A stretch of 14,345 nucleotides of DNA from CAZKYP01 sp964556885. Its GTDB lineage: Bacteria > Planctomycetota > Phycisphaerae > Sedimentisphaerales > Anaerobacaceae. This document shows positions 7,611-14,175 of this stretch, piece after piece (the first letter of the stretch is position 1; every line of letters begins with the position of its first letter). The notes under the pieces were generated by a model. That model was given only the letters and a program-made list of their open reading frames with translations. It made no database searches and was not told the origin of the DNA. The DNA lies in assembly GCA_964556885.1 (NCBI GenBank), contig CAZKYP010000077.1, positions 1-14,345 of the forward strand. Reading direction: 5' to 3'. The translations under genes were made by a program, and so were the position numbers.

Positions 7611-8363
7611 ATGTTGAACAAGGACCTGGCTATTTGCATACGAGCAGTCGATTTTTCCGAGACGTCCCAGGTACTTACTTTTTTCACGAAGGCGAACGGC
7701 AAGCTCGGCGCCATTGCCAAAGGCTCGAAGCGGCCCAGGTCCCCGTTCGACGGGCCAATCGAAATGCTCTCTTACGGCGAAATCGTTTTTACCGATTCGA
7801 AGAAGGAAAAGCTCGCCACGCTGACCGAATTCCAGCAAACTCAAATTATACCGAACCTGCAAAAAAATCTGTACGCTCTGAACTGCTGCCTTTTCGCCGC
7901 AGAGCTGGTCAATCACCTCACGCACGACTACGACCCGCATCCCGAACTTTTCGACAGCTTCCTGCAATTCATGCAGAACCTGAATGAGCAACAAACAAGT
8001 GACGAACACCAAAACTCACTTGCATTGTTGATATTATTCCAATTGTCCCTGCTCAGAGAGGTCGGGCTCCAACCGATTTTAAGTCGCTGCGCCAACTGCA
8101 AAACGAGCCACGAACCACGAACCACAAACCACGAAATCTATTTCAGCAGCACCGCCAACGGCCTGATTTGCAGGGACTGCGAGGCAAGCTTTCCCGACAA
8201 AATCAAGCTGTCAAAAGCCGCAGCGGCCTGCCTGATCGACCTAAAACAACTCGCCGACGCAAACCAAAAAACCTTAACCGAAATCGAAAAAATCCTGATC
8301 AACCACCTGACCCAAACCCTCGGCCACCACCTGAAAATGCCAAAACATATCCTGAAACGATAA
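7611..8363 (+). CDS. recO: DNA repair protein RecO
   Basis: RecO binds SSB and DNA, anneals strands and, with RecR, loads RecA in the RecF pathway. From the ATG at 7611 the protein is 250 aa, the normal length. The N-terminal OB-fold region (DLAICIRAVDFSETSQVLTF..., 5-75) is followed by the helical domain and a zinc finger with Cys160-x2-Cys163 and Cys187-x2-Cys190. An ATG at 7566 would add 15 residues, but these are encoded by the palindromic element and have no family counterpart, so I reject that start. No ribosome-binding site is evident in front of 7611. Between the two cysteine pairs, residues 167-175 come from a run of 7-base repeats. recO is the last gene of the plus-strand run. Confidence 0.92.
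   Translation: MLNKDLAICIRAVDFSETSQVLTFFTKANGKLGAIAKGSKRPRSPFDGPIEMLSYGEIVFTDSKKEKLATLTEFQQTQIIPNLQKNLYALNCCLFAAELVNHLTHDYDPHPELFDSFLQFMQNLNEQQTSDEHQNSLALLILFQLSLLREVGLQPILSRCANCKTSHEPRTTNHEIYFSSTANGLICRDCEASFPDKIKLSKAAAACLIDLKQLADANQKTLTEIEKILINHLTQTLGHHLKMPKHILKR
8108..8135 (+). repeat. Four tandem copies of a 7-base unit inside recO
   Basis: Units CCACGAA (8108-8114), CCACGAA (8115-8121), CCACAAA (8122-8128) and CCACGAA (8129-8135) lie head to tail. They encode HEPRTTNHE in the loop between the two zinc-finger cysteine pairs of RecO. Because the unit is 7 bases, gain or loss of a single copy would shift the reading frame, while three extra copies (21 bases) are neutral. Confidence 0.9.
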
Positions 8364-8530
8364 CTTCTGTACTAAACAAAATAATAGGTATTTTTCTTAC
8401 CAGATTTGATCACTATGTATAACTCAATGGAGGAAGACCTTAAAGGAAATGTTCTACATATATGGTAATTTCTACAGTGAGATCACAACAATCATTAACA
8501 CATATAATAACAAATTCATATGATGAATAT

Positions 8531-9826
8531 TCAGCCGCGAATGTATGTATTTGGCAGAGCTTTTTTAAGTTCCTCCAACTGATGTGGGCTGATTTTTACA
8601 TTTATGAAATATAGCATTTTCAAATTCTTAAGATTTTTAATCCACTCAATATCAAGTTGATCCGTAAGTTGCTCCTTTGGAAAAATCATGAGATTTTCTA
8701 GGTTCTTGAGATTTTTAAACGGCTCAAAATCAAAAGACCCTGTCATATTAATATTAATATCTTGTAATTTTGAAAGACCTGCAATAATTCTTATATCGCT
8801 GTCATTCTTTATCAGAAGCGAAAGTCGTTCCAGTTCAGGAAGTTGTTTCAAAACACTTAAGTCTTCGGGTGTCAATTTATCCAGCGATAAATCTTCCAGG
8901 GACTTGAGGTTTGCAAGAGGCTCAATATCAATGGATCCAGAACCTGAAAGCGTAAGACTCCTTAAGTTAGTCATTGTCGCAATTATCCTGATATCATCAT
9001 CCCGCGGTTCAAAAAAAGTAAGATACTCGACTGATTTAAGTTTTGAAAGCGGCTCGGCATTCAATACTTTTGATTTTTCAAAGATAAGAAATTCCAATTC
9101 AGGCAAATTTGTTAAAAAATTGATGTCATCTATCTGCATTGAGGAAATATAAAGATAGTACAGATTAACTAGATTTGCGAGCGGTTCAAAATCGGTAGTG
9201 CTTATATCACTGATGTTTAACCTTCTGAGATTCACAAGATTCGAGATGGCACTGATATCTGTGACTCCTTTTCCGCCGAAACTAAGTTCCTCAAGATTCG
9301 TAAGTCTTTCAAGCGGCGTCAAATCACTTATGCCTCCAAAAGAAAGTTTTCGCAAATTTGTAAGGTTAGAAACCGCCTCAATATTATCGATTCTTAAATT
9401 AAGACGAAGTTCCTTCAGGTTGGTGAGATTAGAAATCACTTTAATACTGTTTATGTTTTTCAATGAGTCAAGGCTTAATTCTTCCAAGTTATTAAGCTCG
9501 GCCAGGGCGTCAAGATTTGAGACCGGCAAATAGTAAAGGGTAAGCCTCTTAAGATTTGTAAGTTTTTTTAGTAATTTTATATCGTATATGGGAGACTCCC
9601 GAAGCATCAGGTGCGTAACTTTTTTATAGTCGTCATGGGCAGGAATAGCTTTTTTAATAATTTCTTCACTGCTTTTCTCAAGTGCTTTTTGTTTCTGCTC
9701 AATAGCTTTTTGTTTTTTGTATACTGGAAAATAAAGAGACACAGCCATAAAAATGATAGAAAAGAATAAAAAAATCGCCGCCATCCACGTTTTTATTTTT
9801 CGTTTGCTTGCTTGTCCCTGCATCAT
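8531..9826 (-). CDS. Membrane-anchored leucine-rich-repeat protein (SDS22/internalin type)
   Basis: 431 aa. A single hydrophobic segment at about 14-34 follows a basic N-terminus and acts as a signal anchor, and a Lys/Glu/Gln-rich helix (37-60) probably forms a short coiled coil. From residue 88 onward there are about 15 leucine-rich repeats of 22-24 residues with the core LxNLxxLxL, such as LTNLKRLTL and LTNLEELSF. Residues DIRIIA recur at 278 and 344, marking a three-repeat (66-residue) duplication. The end, LEELKKALPNTYIRG, looks like a short C-terminal cap. Such proteins bind other proteins outside the membrane; the ligand cannot be deduced. The gene is visibly A+T-richer than the housekeeping genes. 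GAAAGGG lies just before two adjacent ATG codons (9826 and 9823), either of which could be the start. Confidence 0.85.
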   Translation of the reverse strand: MMQGQASKRKIKTWMAAIFLFFSIIFMAVSLYFPVYKKQKAIEQKQKALEKSSEEIIKKAIPAHDDYKKVTHLMLRESPIYDIKLLKKLTNLKRLTLYYLPVSNLDALAELNNLEELSLDSLKNINSIKVISNLTNLKELRLNLRIDNIEAVSNLTNLRKLSFGGISDLTPLERLTNLEELSFGGKGVTDISAISNLVNLRRLNISDISTTDFEPLANLVNLYYLYISSMQIDDINFLTNLPELEFLIFEKSKVLNAEPLSKLKSVEYLTFFEPRDDDIRIIATMTNLRSLTLSGSGSIDIEPLANLKSLEDLSLDKLTPEDLSVLKQLPELERLSLLIKNDSDIRIIAGLSKLQDININMTGSFDFEPFKNLKNLENLMIFPKEQLTDQLDIEWIKNLKNLKMLYFINVKISPHQLEELKKALPNTYIRG

Positions 9827-9841
9827 TTTCGCCCTTTCAAT

Positions 9842-9857
9842 ATACTACCGGTTGTAT
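9842..9857. promoter_or_regulatory. Imperfect palindrome overlapping the LRR gene promoter
   Basis: ATACTACCGGTTGTAT is symmetric at 14 of 16 positions around ACCGGT. On the minus strand it begins within the -10 hexamer and covers the expected transcription start of the LRR gene, a position where a dimeric repressor would block initiation. No regulator is encoded next to it. Speculative. Confidence 0.3.
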
Positions 9858-9885
9858 TATATCGTTTGCTGGGCATGCCTGGAAA
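9856..9885 (-). promoter_or_regulatory. Predicted sigma-70-type promoter of the LRR gene
   Basis: Reading the minus strand, the -35 candidate TTTCCA (9880-9885, 4 of 6 consensus bases) and a perfect -10 TATAAT (9856-9861) are separated by 18 bases. The start of transcription would fall near 9849, about 23 bases before the ATG and just upstream of the GAAAGGG ribosome-binding site. Confidence 0.5.
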
Positions 9886-9970
9886 CATAAAAAAGCGAAT
9901 AAACCGGGATTTCCCATTTACACTCTTAAACAACATAATTTTCTACATATAACATCAATAATCTTACTGA

Positions 9971-10003
9971 GAAGGGGAATTAAAGGGGTCACATCTTTTT
10001 TTA
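9971..10003 (+). repeat. Possible remnant of a REP/RAYT-associated repeat
   Basis: The stretch GAAGGGGAATTAAAGGGGTC followed by ACATC and a run of seven T resembles the AATTAAAGGGGTCA-type terminal repeats I associate with IS200-like (RAYT) transposase genes. No transposase remains nearby. The rest of the gene-free region 9886-10066 is A+T-rich and shows nothing else I can name. Confidence 0.3.
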
Positions 10004-10083
10004 CAACTTATTTATAAGATTCAGTCTGGTTACTCAATCAATCGTAAAACTCTCATCATAAACGCCGATTATCCCGCCCGTGT

Positions 10084-10145
10084 CGCGGGCATCCTGCCCG
10101 CGCGTACCGTGGACGTCTCGCCTACGAGTCCACTGCCGGCAGGAT
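10084..10145. repeat. Paired-palindrome element at the 3' end of the rhodanese-GLUG-thioredoxin gene
   Basis: Three palindromes lie in a row: CGCGGGCA / TGCCCGCG (10084-10091 with 10095-10102, loop TCC), GTGGAC / GTCCAC (10109-10114 with 10128-10133) and CTGCCGGCAG (10133-10142). ATCCTGCC at 10091-10098 can also pair with GGCAGGAT at 10138-10145, so alternative folds exist. It resembles dispersed 'GGGCAGGATGCCC' and 'GGCGAGACG' palindromes. It covers the last codons and the TAG stop of the minus-strand gene. There is no T tract, though it may still slow transcription or protect the mRNA 3' end. Confidence 0.7.
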
Positions 10146-11900
10146 AGCCGCAACGAGGGTACCGGTGTTTGTCACACCGACGAATCGCTGTATCTCAAGT
10201 CCATCCCGAAACAAAATGAGAGTTGGGATTGCATTAATCTCATATCTTTGGGTCATAGCAGGTGCATTGTCGACGTCCAGCTTGGCCACACGAGCCTGGT
10301 CTTTTACAATTTCAGCGACTTCTTCGACTATTGGGGCCTGTGTTGTGCAATGCGAACACCAGGTCGCATAGAAATCCACAAGAACGATACCATCAGCTAT
10401 AAAAGCATCGAAGCTCGTTTCATCAAGCTCACTTACAAGCGGCTGCTCAATCTCGTTAGGTTCCCACCACAGTCGGGGATAGTCTTTGCCTTCATCAATC
10501 CACCAGATGTCTTCGGTGCCGTTTTCCGTCTCGCCCACAAAATCCCACGCCGCATCAGTAAAAGTGCTTTCCATCTGCATCTCGGCTGTAGTTAGACCCG
10601 TGCCGCCATCACTGCTTGACTGCCCGGAAGTTTCAACATCCCAGAAACTTGAAGTAATACCGACATACAGGCTATTGAATCCCACAAGACCACCGACCAT
10701 ATTAGCTCCTGTGACCAATCCGGTGCTGTAGCTGTTGGAGATGCTGCCTGTGTTGAATCCCACTAAGCCGCCGACACCGATATCTCCTGTGACCGTGGCG
10801 GTACTGTAACTGTTGGATACGCTACCTATGTAATTCACCAAACCATTGAATCCCACAAGGCCGCCGACCAAGTTGGCTCCTGTGACCAATCCAGTGCTGG
10901 AGCTGTTGGAGATGCTGCCGAGGTTTTGTCCAACCAAGCCGCCGATACTGCCGTTTCCTGTGACCTTGGCGGTACTGTAACTGTTGGAGACGTGACCTCG
11001 GTCTCCCCTCATACCGTTGCAGCCAACCAATCCGCCGACATACTCATTTCCTGTGACCACTCCGGTACTGTAGCTGTTGGAAATGCTGCCTTCATTGTAA
11101 CCCATCAGCCCACCGATATACTCACCTGTTCCGTTGACATCCACGGCTTCGAGGACCAGATTTGAAATTATCGCATCGGAGTCTAATTGCCAGGAGTGAC
11201 CGAATAGACCGAGGTAGCTATCTCCTGTGATTGTCATATGCGAGATCTCATGACCGTCACCATTGAAGACACCTTTAAAATAAGGCCCCTGAAAGCCCTC
11301 TTCTATGTCGGTATCCGGGGCGATGACAGCCCTATCGAAGACCTTGCGGCCGGGCAGGTTGGGGTCAAGGTCGATGTCGGCGGTCAGGATGAAGTGTTTG
11401 TCGTAATCCTCGGGACTCTCGCCAAGGGCTATCAGGTCCTCTGCTGTTGCAATTTGATATGGATCATCCGCTGTGCCGCTGCCGCCGCTGTACTTCGCAT
11501 CCGGCTCAACACAGGGTACAGTTTCCCATAACCATGAACTCATGCCTCTCAGCATGTCATAGACCATTGAAAAATTCTTCGAATCCAGGAAGTTTGCGGC
11601 CTGGTTGCTCCGGCCCCCGCTTTGGCACACCACCAGAATTGGAACATCCATAGGCAGTTCCTCATATTGGGCACGCAGCACCCCCGAATTCCACGGATAG
11701 TTTAATGCACCCTGAATGTGTCCGGCGGCTCCACAGTATTCGGACGACTCCCTGACATCGACAATAACAAGGTCATCCACGGAATCAATAAGGTCACGAG
11801 CCTGCTGGGGAGTAACATCGGTATGGGCCCAGACATAAGGGCCGGAAATAACTAAAAGCACACCAGCTATGAATAACACCATCCCAAGATTAATCTTCAT
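10122..11900 (-). CDS. Secreted rhodanese - GLUG repeat - thioredoxin fusion protein
   Basis: 592 aa from the ATG at 11900, placed 8 bases after a GAGGAG ribosome-binding site; the adjoining GTG at 11903 is less well spaced. A signal peptide (about 1-25, ending YVWA) directs export. A rhodanese domain (about 28-128) carries the active loop CQSGGRS with Cys92, suited to carrying a persulfide. The linker KYSGGSGTADDPYQIAT begins near 136. About six GLUG repeats (261-410, core VGGLVGxNxGSISNSYSTG) should form a beta-solenoid, closed by an FWDVETSG...GGTG module and DYPRLWWE (474-481). A thioredoxin domain (about 487-592) has WCSHC (Cys515, Cys518) and the cis-Pro motif AIPT (558-560). All catalytic residues are present. 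The C-terminus runs into a palindromic element. It probably acts in thiol or sulfur chemistry outside the cytoplasm; the substrate is unknown. Confidence 0.88.
   Translation of the reverse strand: MKINLGMVLFIAGVLLVISGPYVWAHTDVTPQQARDLIDSVDDLVIVDVRESSEYCGAAGHIQGALNYPWNSGVLRAQYEELPMDVPILVVCQSGGRSNQAANFLDSKNFSMVYDMLRGMSSWLWETVPCVEPDAKYSGGSGTADDPYQIATAEDLIALGESPEDYDKHFILTADIDLDPNLPGRKVFDRAVIAPDTDIEEGFQGPYFKGVFNGDGHEISHMTITGDSYLGLFGHSWQLDSDAIISNLVLEAVDVNGTGEYIGGLMGYNEGSISNSYSTGVVTGNEYVGGLVGCNGMRGDRGHVSNSYSTAKVTGNGSIGGLVGQNLGSISNSSSTGLVTGANLVGGLVGFNGLVNYIGSVSNSYSTATVTGDIGVGGLVGFNTGSISNSYSTGLVTGANMVGGLVGFNSLYVGITSSFWDVETSGQSSSDGGTGLTTAEMQMESTFTDAAWDFVGETENGTEDIWWIDEGKDYPRLWWEPNEIEQPLVSELDETSFDAFIADGIVLVDFYATWCSHCTTQAPIVEEVAEIVKDQARVAKLDVDNAPAMTQRYEINAIPTLILFRDGLEIQRFVGVTNTGTLVAAILPAVDS
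11313..11495 (-). repeat. Duplicated module A, copy 1 (KYSGGSG... segment)
   Basis: This 61-codon segment of the rhodanese-GLUG-thioredoxin gene matches 13808-13990 in the neighbouring gene at 56 of 61 residues by eye, with obvious nucleotide identity as well. In this gene it begins after the rhodanese domain, whereas in the neighbour it is the mature N-terminus. Confidence 0.85.
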
Positions 11901-11973
11901 CACTATTTCTCCTCAAAAACAGTTTCCACAATACCATCTTCAAAAATCATTTATAAAAATTATCTTCAATTCA

Positions 11974-12007
11974 TAAATAGTCAATCATCAATCGTAAATA
12001 GTCAATC
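11974..12007. repeat. 13-bp direct repeat between the two GLUG genes
   Basis: TAAATAGTCAATC occurs at 11974-11986 and again at 11995-12007, a period of 21 bases, in the 101-base A+T-rich gap. On the minus strand each copy contains TTGACT, a near-consensus -35 hexamer, but no convincing -10 follows either one. The second copy overlaps the stop codon of the upstream gene. No hairpin terminator is seen in this gap, so read-through into the downstream gene is likely. Confidence 0.6.
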
Positions 12008-14074
12008 TATAGCTTCCCACCACAGCCGCGGATAATCCTGACCTTCATCAATCCACCAGATATCCTCTGTGCCGTTCTCCGTCTCGTCCTCGAAGTCCCA
12101 GCCGGCATCGAGGAAGGTAGCGGCCGCTTGCATCTCGGCAGTCGTTTTGCCAGCCCCCCCATCACTGTTTATCTGCCCGCTAGTCTGAATATCCCAGAAA
12201 GAATTGGAAATGCTACCATTGTTTTTTCCCACCAGACCACCTAAATTAAAGCCTCCAGTAACCGAACCAGTACTGTAGCAGTTAGAAACTGTACCCACGT
12301 TGCTACCAACCATACCACCAACGTCGGAATTTCCAGTAACCGAACCAGTGTTATAGCAGTTGGAAACACTGCCCAAGTTCAATCCCACTATACCACCTAC
12401 ATCGGAATTTCCAGTAACTACGCCGATACTGTAGCAGTTGGAGACGCTACCGTTGTTATTCCCCACTAACCCACCAACAAGATCGCCTGTTCCGTTGATA
12501 CCCACGATTTCCAGGCCTAAATTGTAAACCAAAGCTTCAGAGCTTAAATGCCCAAATAAACCCAAATACACACCTCCCTTAATAGAGAGATTGCTGATTA
12601 TATGTCCGTTTCCATCAAATGTACCGTCAAAGTTGGGGATTACAGCGATAGACCAAGTCGTATCCGATAAATCCAGTGACGAATCCAAACGATAATGTGC
12701 CTTAGGTTCGATATATATCGAACCTAAATCCGAAACGTCACGAATCAAATAAGGTTGTTGATCCGTTCCCAATCCTTCGGGCATCACTGGTCCTGAACCT
12801 ACAAAATAACTTAGTTGAGGATAATTACCATCCGAAACCTGCCAGTAATCGCATGTGCCATTGCGATCCTCATCAACACAATCCCAACCAGCATTTAGGA
12901 ATGTGTTGATGTAATGCATTTGCTCGGTGCTTAGACCGGTACCACCTTCGCTATGTGTCAGACCAGAGGTCTGAGTGTCCCAGAAGCAATTGGAAATGCT
13001 ATCAAGGTCCCAATTATCATCGCTCCCCATAAGACCACCAACATTTCGGTCTCCGGTAACCTTACCTGTGCTGTAGCAATTGGAAATGCAACCAGAGCTC
13101 CAGTTGGAGTTGGTTCCTACAAGGCCACCAACATACCAGTCTCCAGTAACTGCACATGTGCTGTAGCAATTGGAGATGCTGCCAAAGTTTAAGTTGCCTC
13201 CCACAAGACCACCAACACGCCAGTCTCCAGTAACCGCGCCTGCGCTGTAGCAATTGGAGATGCTGCCTATTTCGTTATATCCCACAAGACCACCAACAAA
13301 GACATTAATTTCTCCATAGACAGTAGATATACTGAAGCAGTTAGAAAGGCCACCGCTATTGTATCCTACCAGACCACCAACATAGTTAATTTCTCCCAAA
13401 ACAGTAGCCATACTGAAGCAATTGGAGATGCTTTCATAGTTGCGCCCCACCAAGCCGCCGACATATTTGCCTCCTTTAACCGCACTCGTGCTGTTGCAAT
13501 CGAAGATGCAGCCAGAGTTTCTTCCCGCCAAGCCGCCGACAATATCATATCCACTAACGTTGCCGATGCTGTAGCTTTCGCTGATGCTGCCAAAACTGCT
13601 TCCTAACAGACCGCCAACATAATAACCTATTCCGCTAATATCGACGGCTTCCAAACCTATATTAGCAATCACAGATCCGTCCGCTGCTTGTCCGAACAGT
13701 CCCAGATAATGATTCCCATGGATGAGAAGATTGTGTATCACATGCCTCTGGCCGTCAAAGCAACCAGAGAAAGGAGTTCCCTGGAAACCCGATGCAACAT
13801 CGTTCATATCAGGGGCAATCACTGCCTTGTTGAAGACCTTGCGGCCGGGCAGGTTTGGATCAAGGTCGATCTCAGCGGTCAGGATGAAGTGCTTGTCGTA
13901 ATCTTCGGGAGTCTCACCAAGAGCGATCAGGTCATCTGCTGTTGCAATTTGATACGGATCGTCTGCTGTTCCGCTGCCGCCGCTGTATTTAGCTTGTGAA
14001 GGCATAGGAAGTATACAGATTGTAATCAATATAGAGATTGTTCTCAAAATTGATGAATTTATTGATACTCTCAT
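12002..14074 (-). CDS. Secreted double-array GLUG-repeat protein with a cysteine ladder
   Basis: 690 aa. A signal peptide (1-28, cleavage likely after PSQA) precedes KYSGGSGTADDPYQIAT. The body is two similar halves. Each has a FxGxFDGxxHxIxNLxIxG...YLGLFG block (101-127, 482-507), then GLUG repeats (about eight at 152-363, about four at 532-625), then an FWDxQTSG module and a Trp-rich closing segment (to 424 and 688). Ten repeats carry Cys at the same place (SNCYS): 193, 219, 246, 275, 303, 333 and 363, then 547, 573 and 599. This predicts a beta-solenoid with stacked cysteines on one face. No anchor, sortase or PEP-CTERM signal is seen. It has GGAGGAGG 8 bases before the ATG and lies just upstream of the thioredoxin fusion gene. 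The function is unknown; surface adhesion or cell-envelope structure are guesses. Confidence 0.86.
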   Translation of the reverse strand: MRVSINSSILRTISILITICILPMPSQAKYSGGSGTADDPYQIATADDLIALGETPEDYDKHFILTAEIDLDPNLPGRKVFNKAVIAPDMNDVASGFQGTPFSGCFDGQRHVIHNLLIHGNHYLGLFGQAADGSVIANIGLEAVDISGIGYYVGGLLGSSFGSISESYSIGNVSGYDIVGGLAGRNSGCIFDCNSTSAVKGGKYVGGLVGRNYESISNCFSMATVLGEINYVGGLVGYNSGGLSNCFSISTVYGEINVFVGGLVGYNEIGSISNCYSAGAVTGDWRVGGLVGGNLNFGSISNCYSTCAVTGDWYVGGLVGTNSNWSSGCISNCYSTGKVTGDRNVGGLMGSDDNWDLDSISNCFWDTQTSGLTHSEGGTGLSTEQMHYINTFLNAGWDCVDEDRNGTCDYWQVSDGNYPQLSYFVGSGPVMPEGLGTDQQPYLIRDVSDLGSIYIEPKAHYRLDSSLDLSDTTWSIAVIPNFDGTFDGNGHIISNLSIKGGVYLGLFGHLSSEALVYNLGLEIVGINGTGDLVGGLVGNNNGSVSNCYSIGVVTGNSDVGGIVGLNLGSVSNCYNTGSVTGNSDVGGMVGSNVGTVSNCYSTGSVTGGFNLGGLVGKNNGSISNSFWDIQTSGQINSDGGAGKTTAEMQAAATFLDAGWDFEDETENGTEDIWWIDEGQDYPRLWWEAID
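13808..13990 (-). repeat. Duplicated module A, copy 2 (KYSGGSG... segment)
   Basis: Counterpart of 11313-11495. Here the segment begins directly after the predicted signal peptidase site. Only five residue differences were seen, all conservative (E/D, S/T, D/E, D/N, R/K), pointing to recent duplication, gene conversion or strong constraint. Confidence 0.85.
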
Positions 14075-14145
14075 TTCCTATGCCTCCTCCCCCTATTTTT
14101 AAGTTAACGAATCAATACCTGCTTTCCCTAAGTTTTATAGAATTA

Positions 14146-14175
14146 AGTATACCAAATGAAGGTCAAGCAAGTCAA
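14146..14175 (-). promoter_or_regulatory. Predicted extended -10 promoter of the GLUG gene pair
   Basis: On the minus strand TTGACT (14170-14175, 5 of 6) and TATACT (14146-14151, 5 of 6) are 18 bases apart, and TGG just before the -10 gives an extended -10 element. Transcription would begin near 14139, leaving a leader of about 65 bases that ends in a strong GGAGGAGG ribosome-binding site. This is the best promoter match in the window and probably serves both GLUG genes. Confidence 0.6.

Noticed and set aside
6594..8012. Long open frame (472 codons) on the minus strand opposite the CNNM gene and recO
   Set aside because: Its translation is low in recognisable motifs and antisense to two well-supported genes; it arises from the codon bias of the opposite strand.
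8514..8528. Possible terminator ATTCAT-ATG-ATGAAT downstream of the LRR gene
   Set aside because: The stem is short and entirely A+T-rich apart from one pair, and the following sequence is only loosely T-rich on the minus strand, so it does not meet the usual criteria for an intrinsic terminator.
11934..12000. Separate promoter for the rhodanese fusion based on TTGACT in the 21-base-period repeat
   Set aside because: No -10 hexamer with more than about three consensus bases occurs at proper spacing, so I favour read-through from the upstream gene.
10122..14074. CRISPR-like array suggested by regularly spaced similar sequences
   Set aside because: The repeats are in-frame coding GLUG repeats of 78-90 bases with graded divergence, not identical short repeats with unique spacers, and no cas genes are present.
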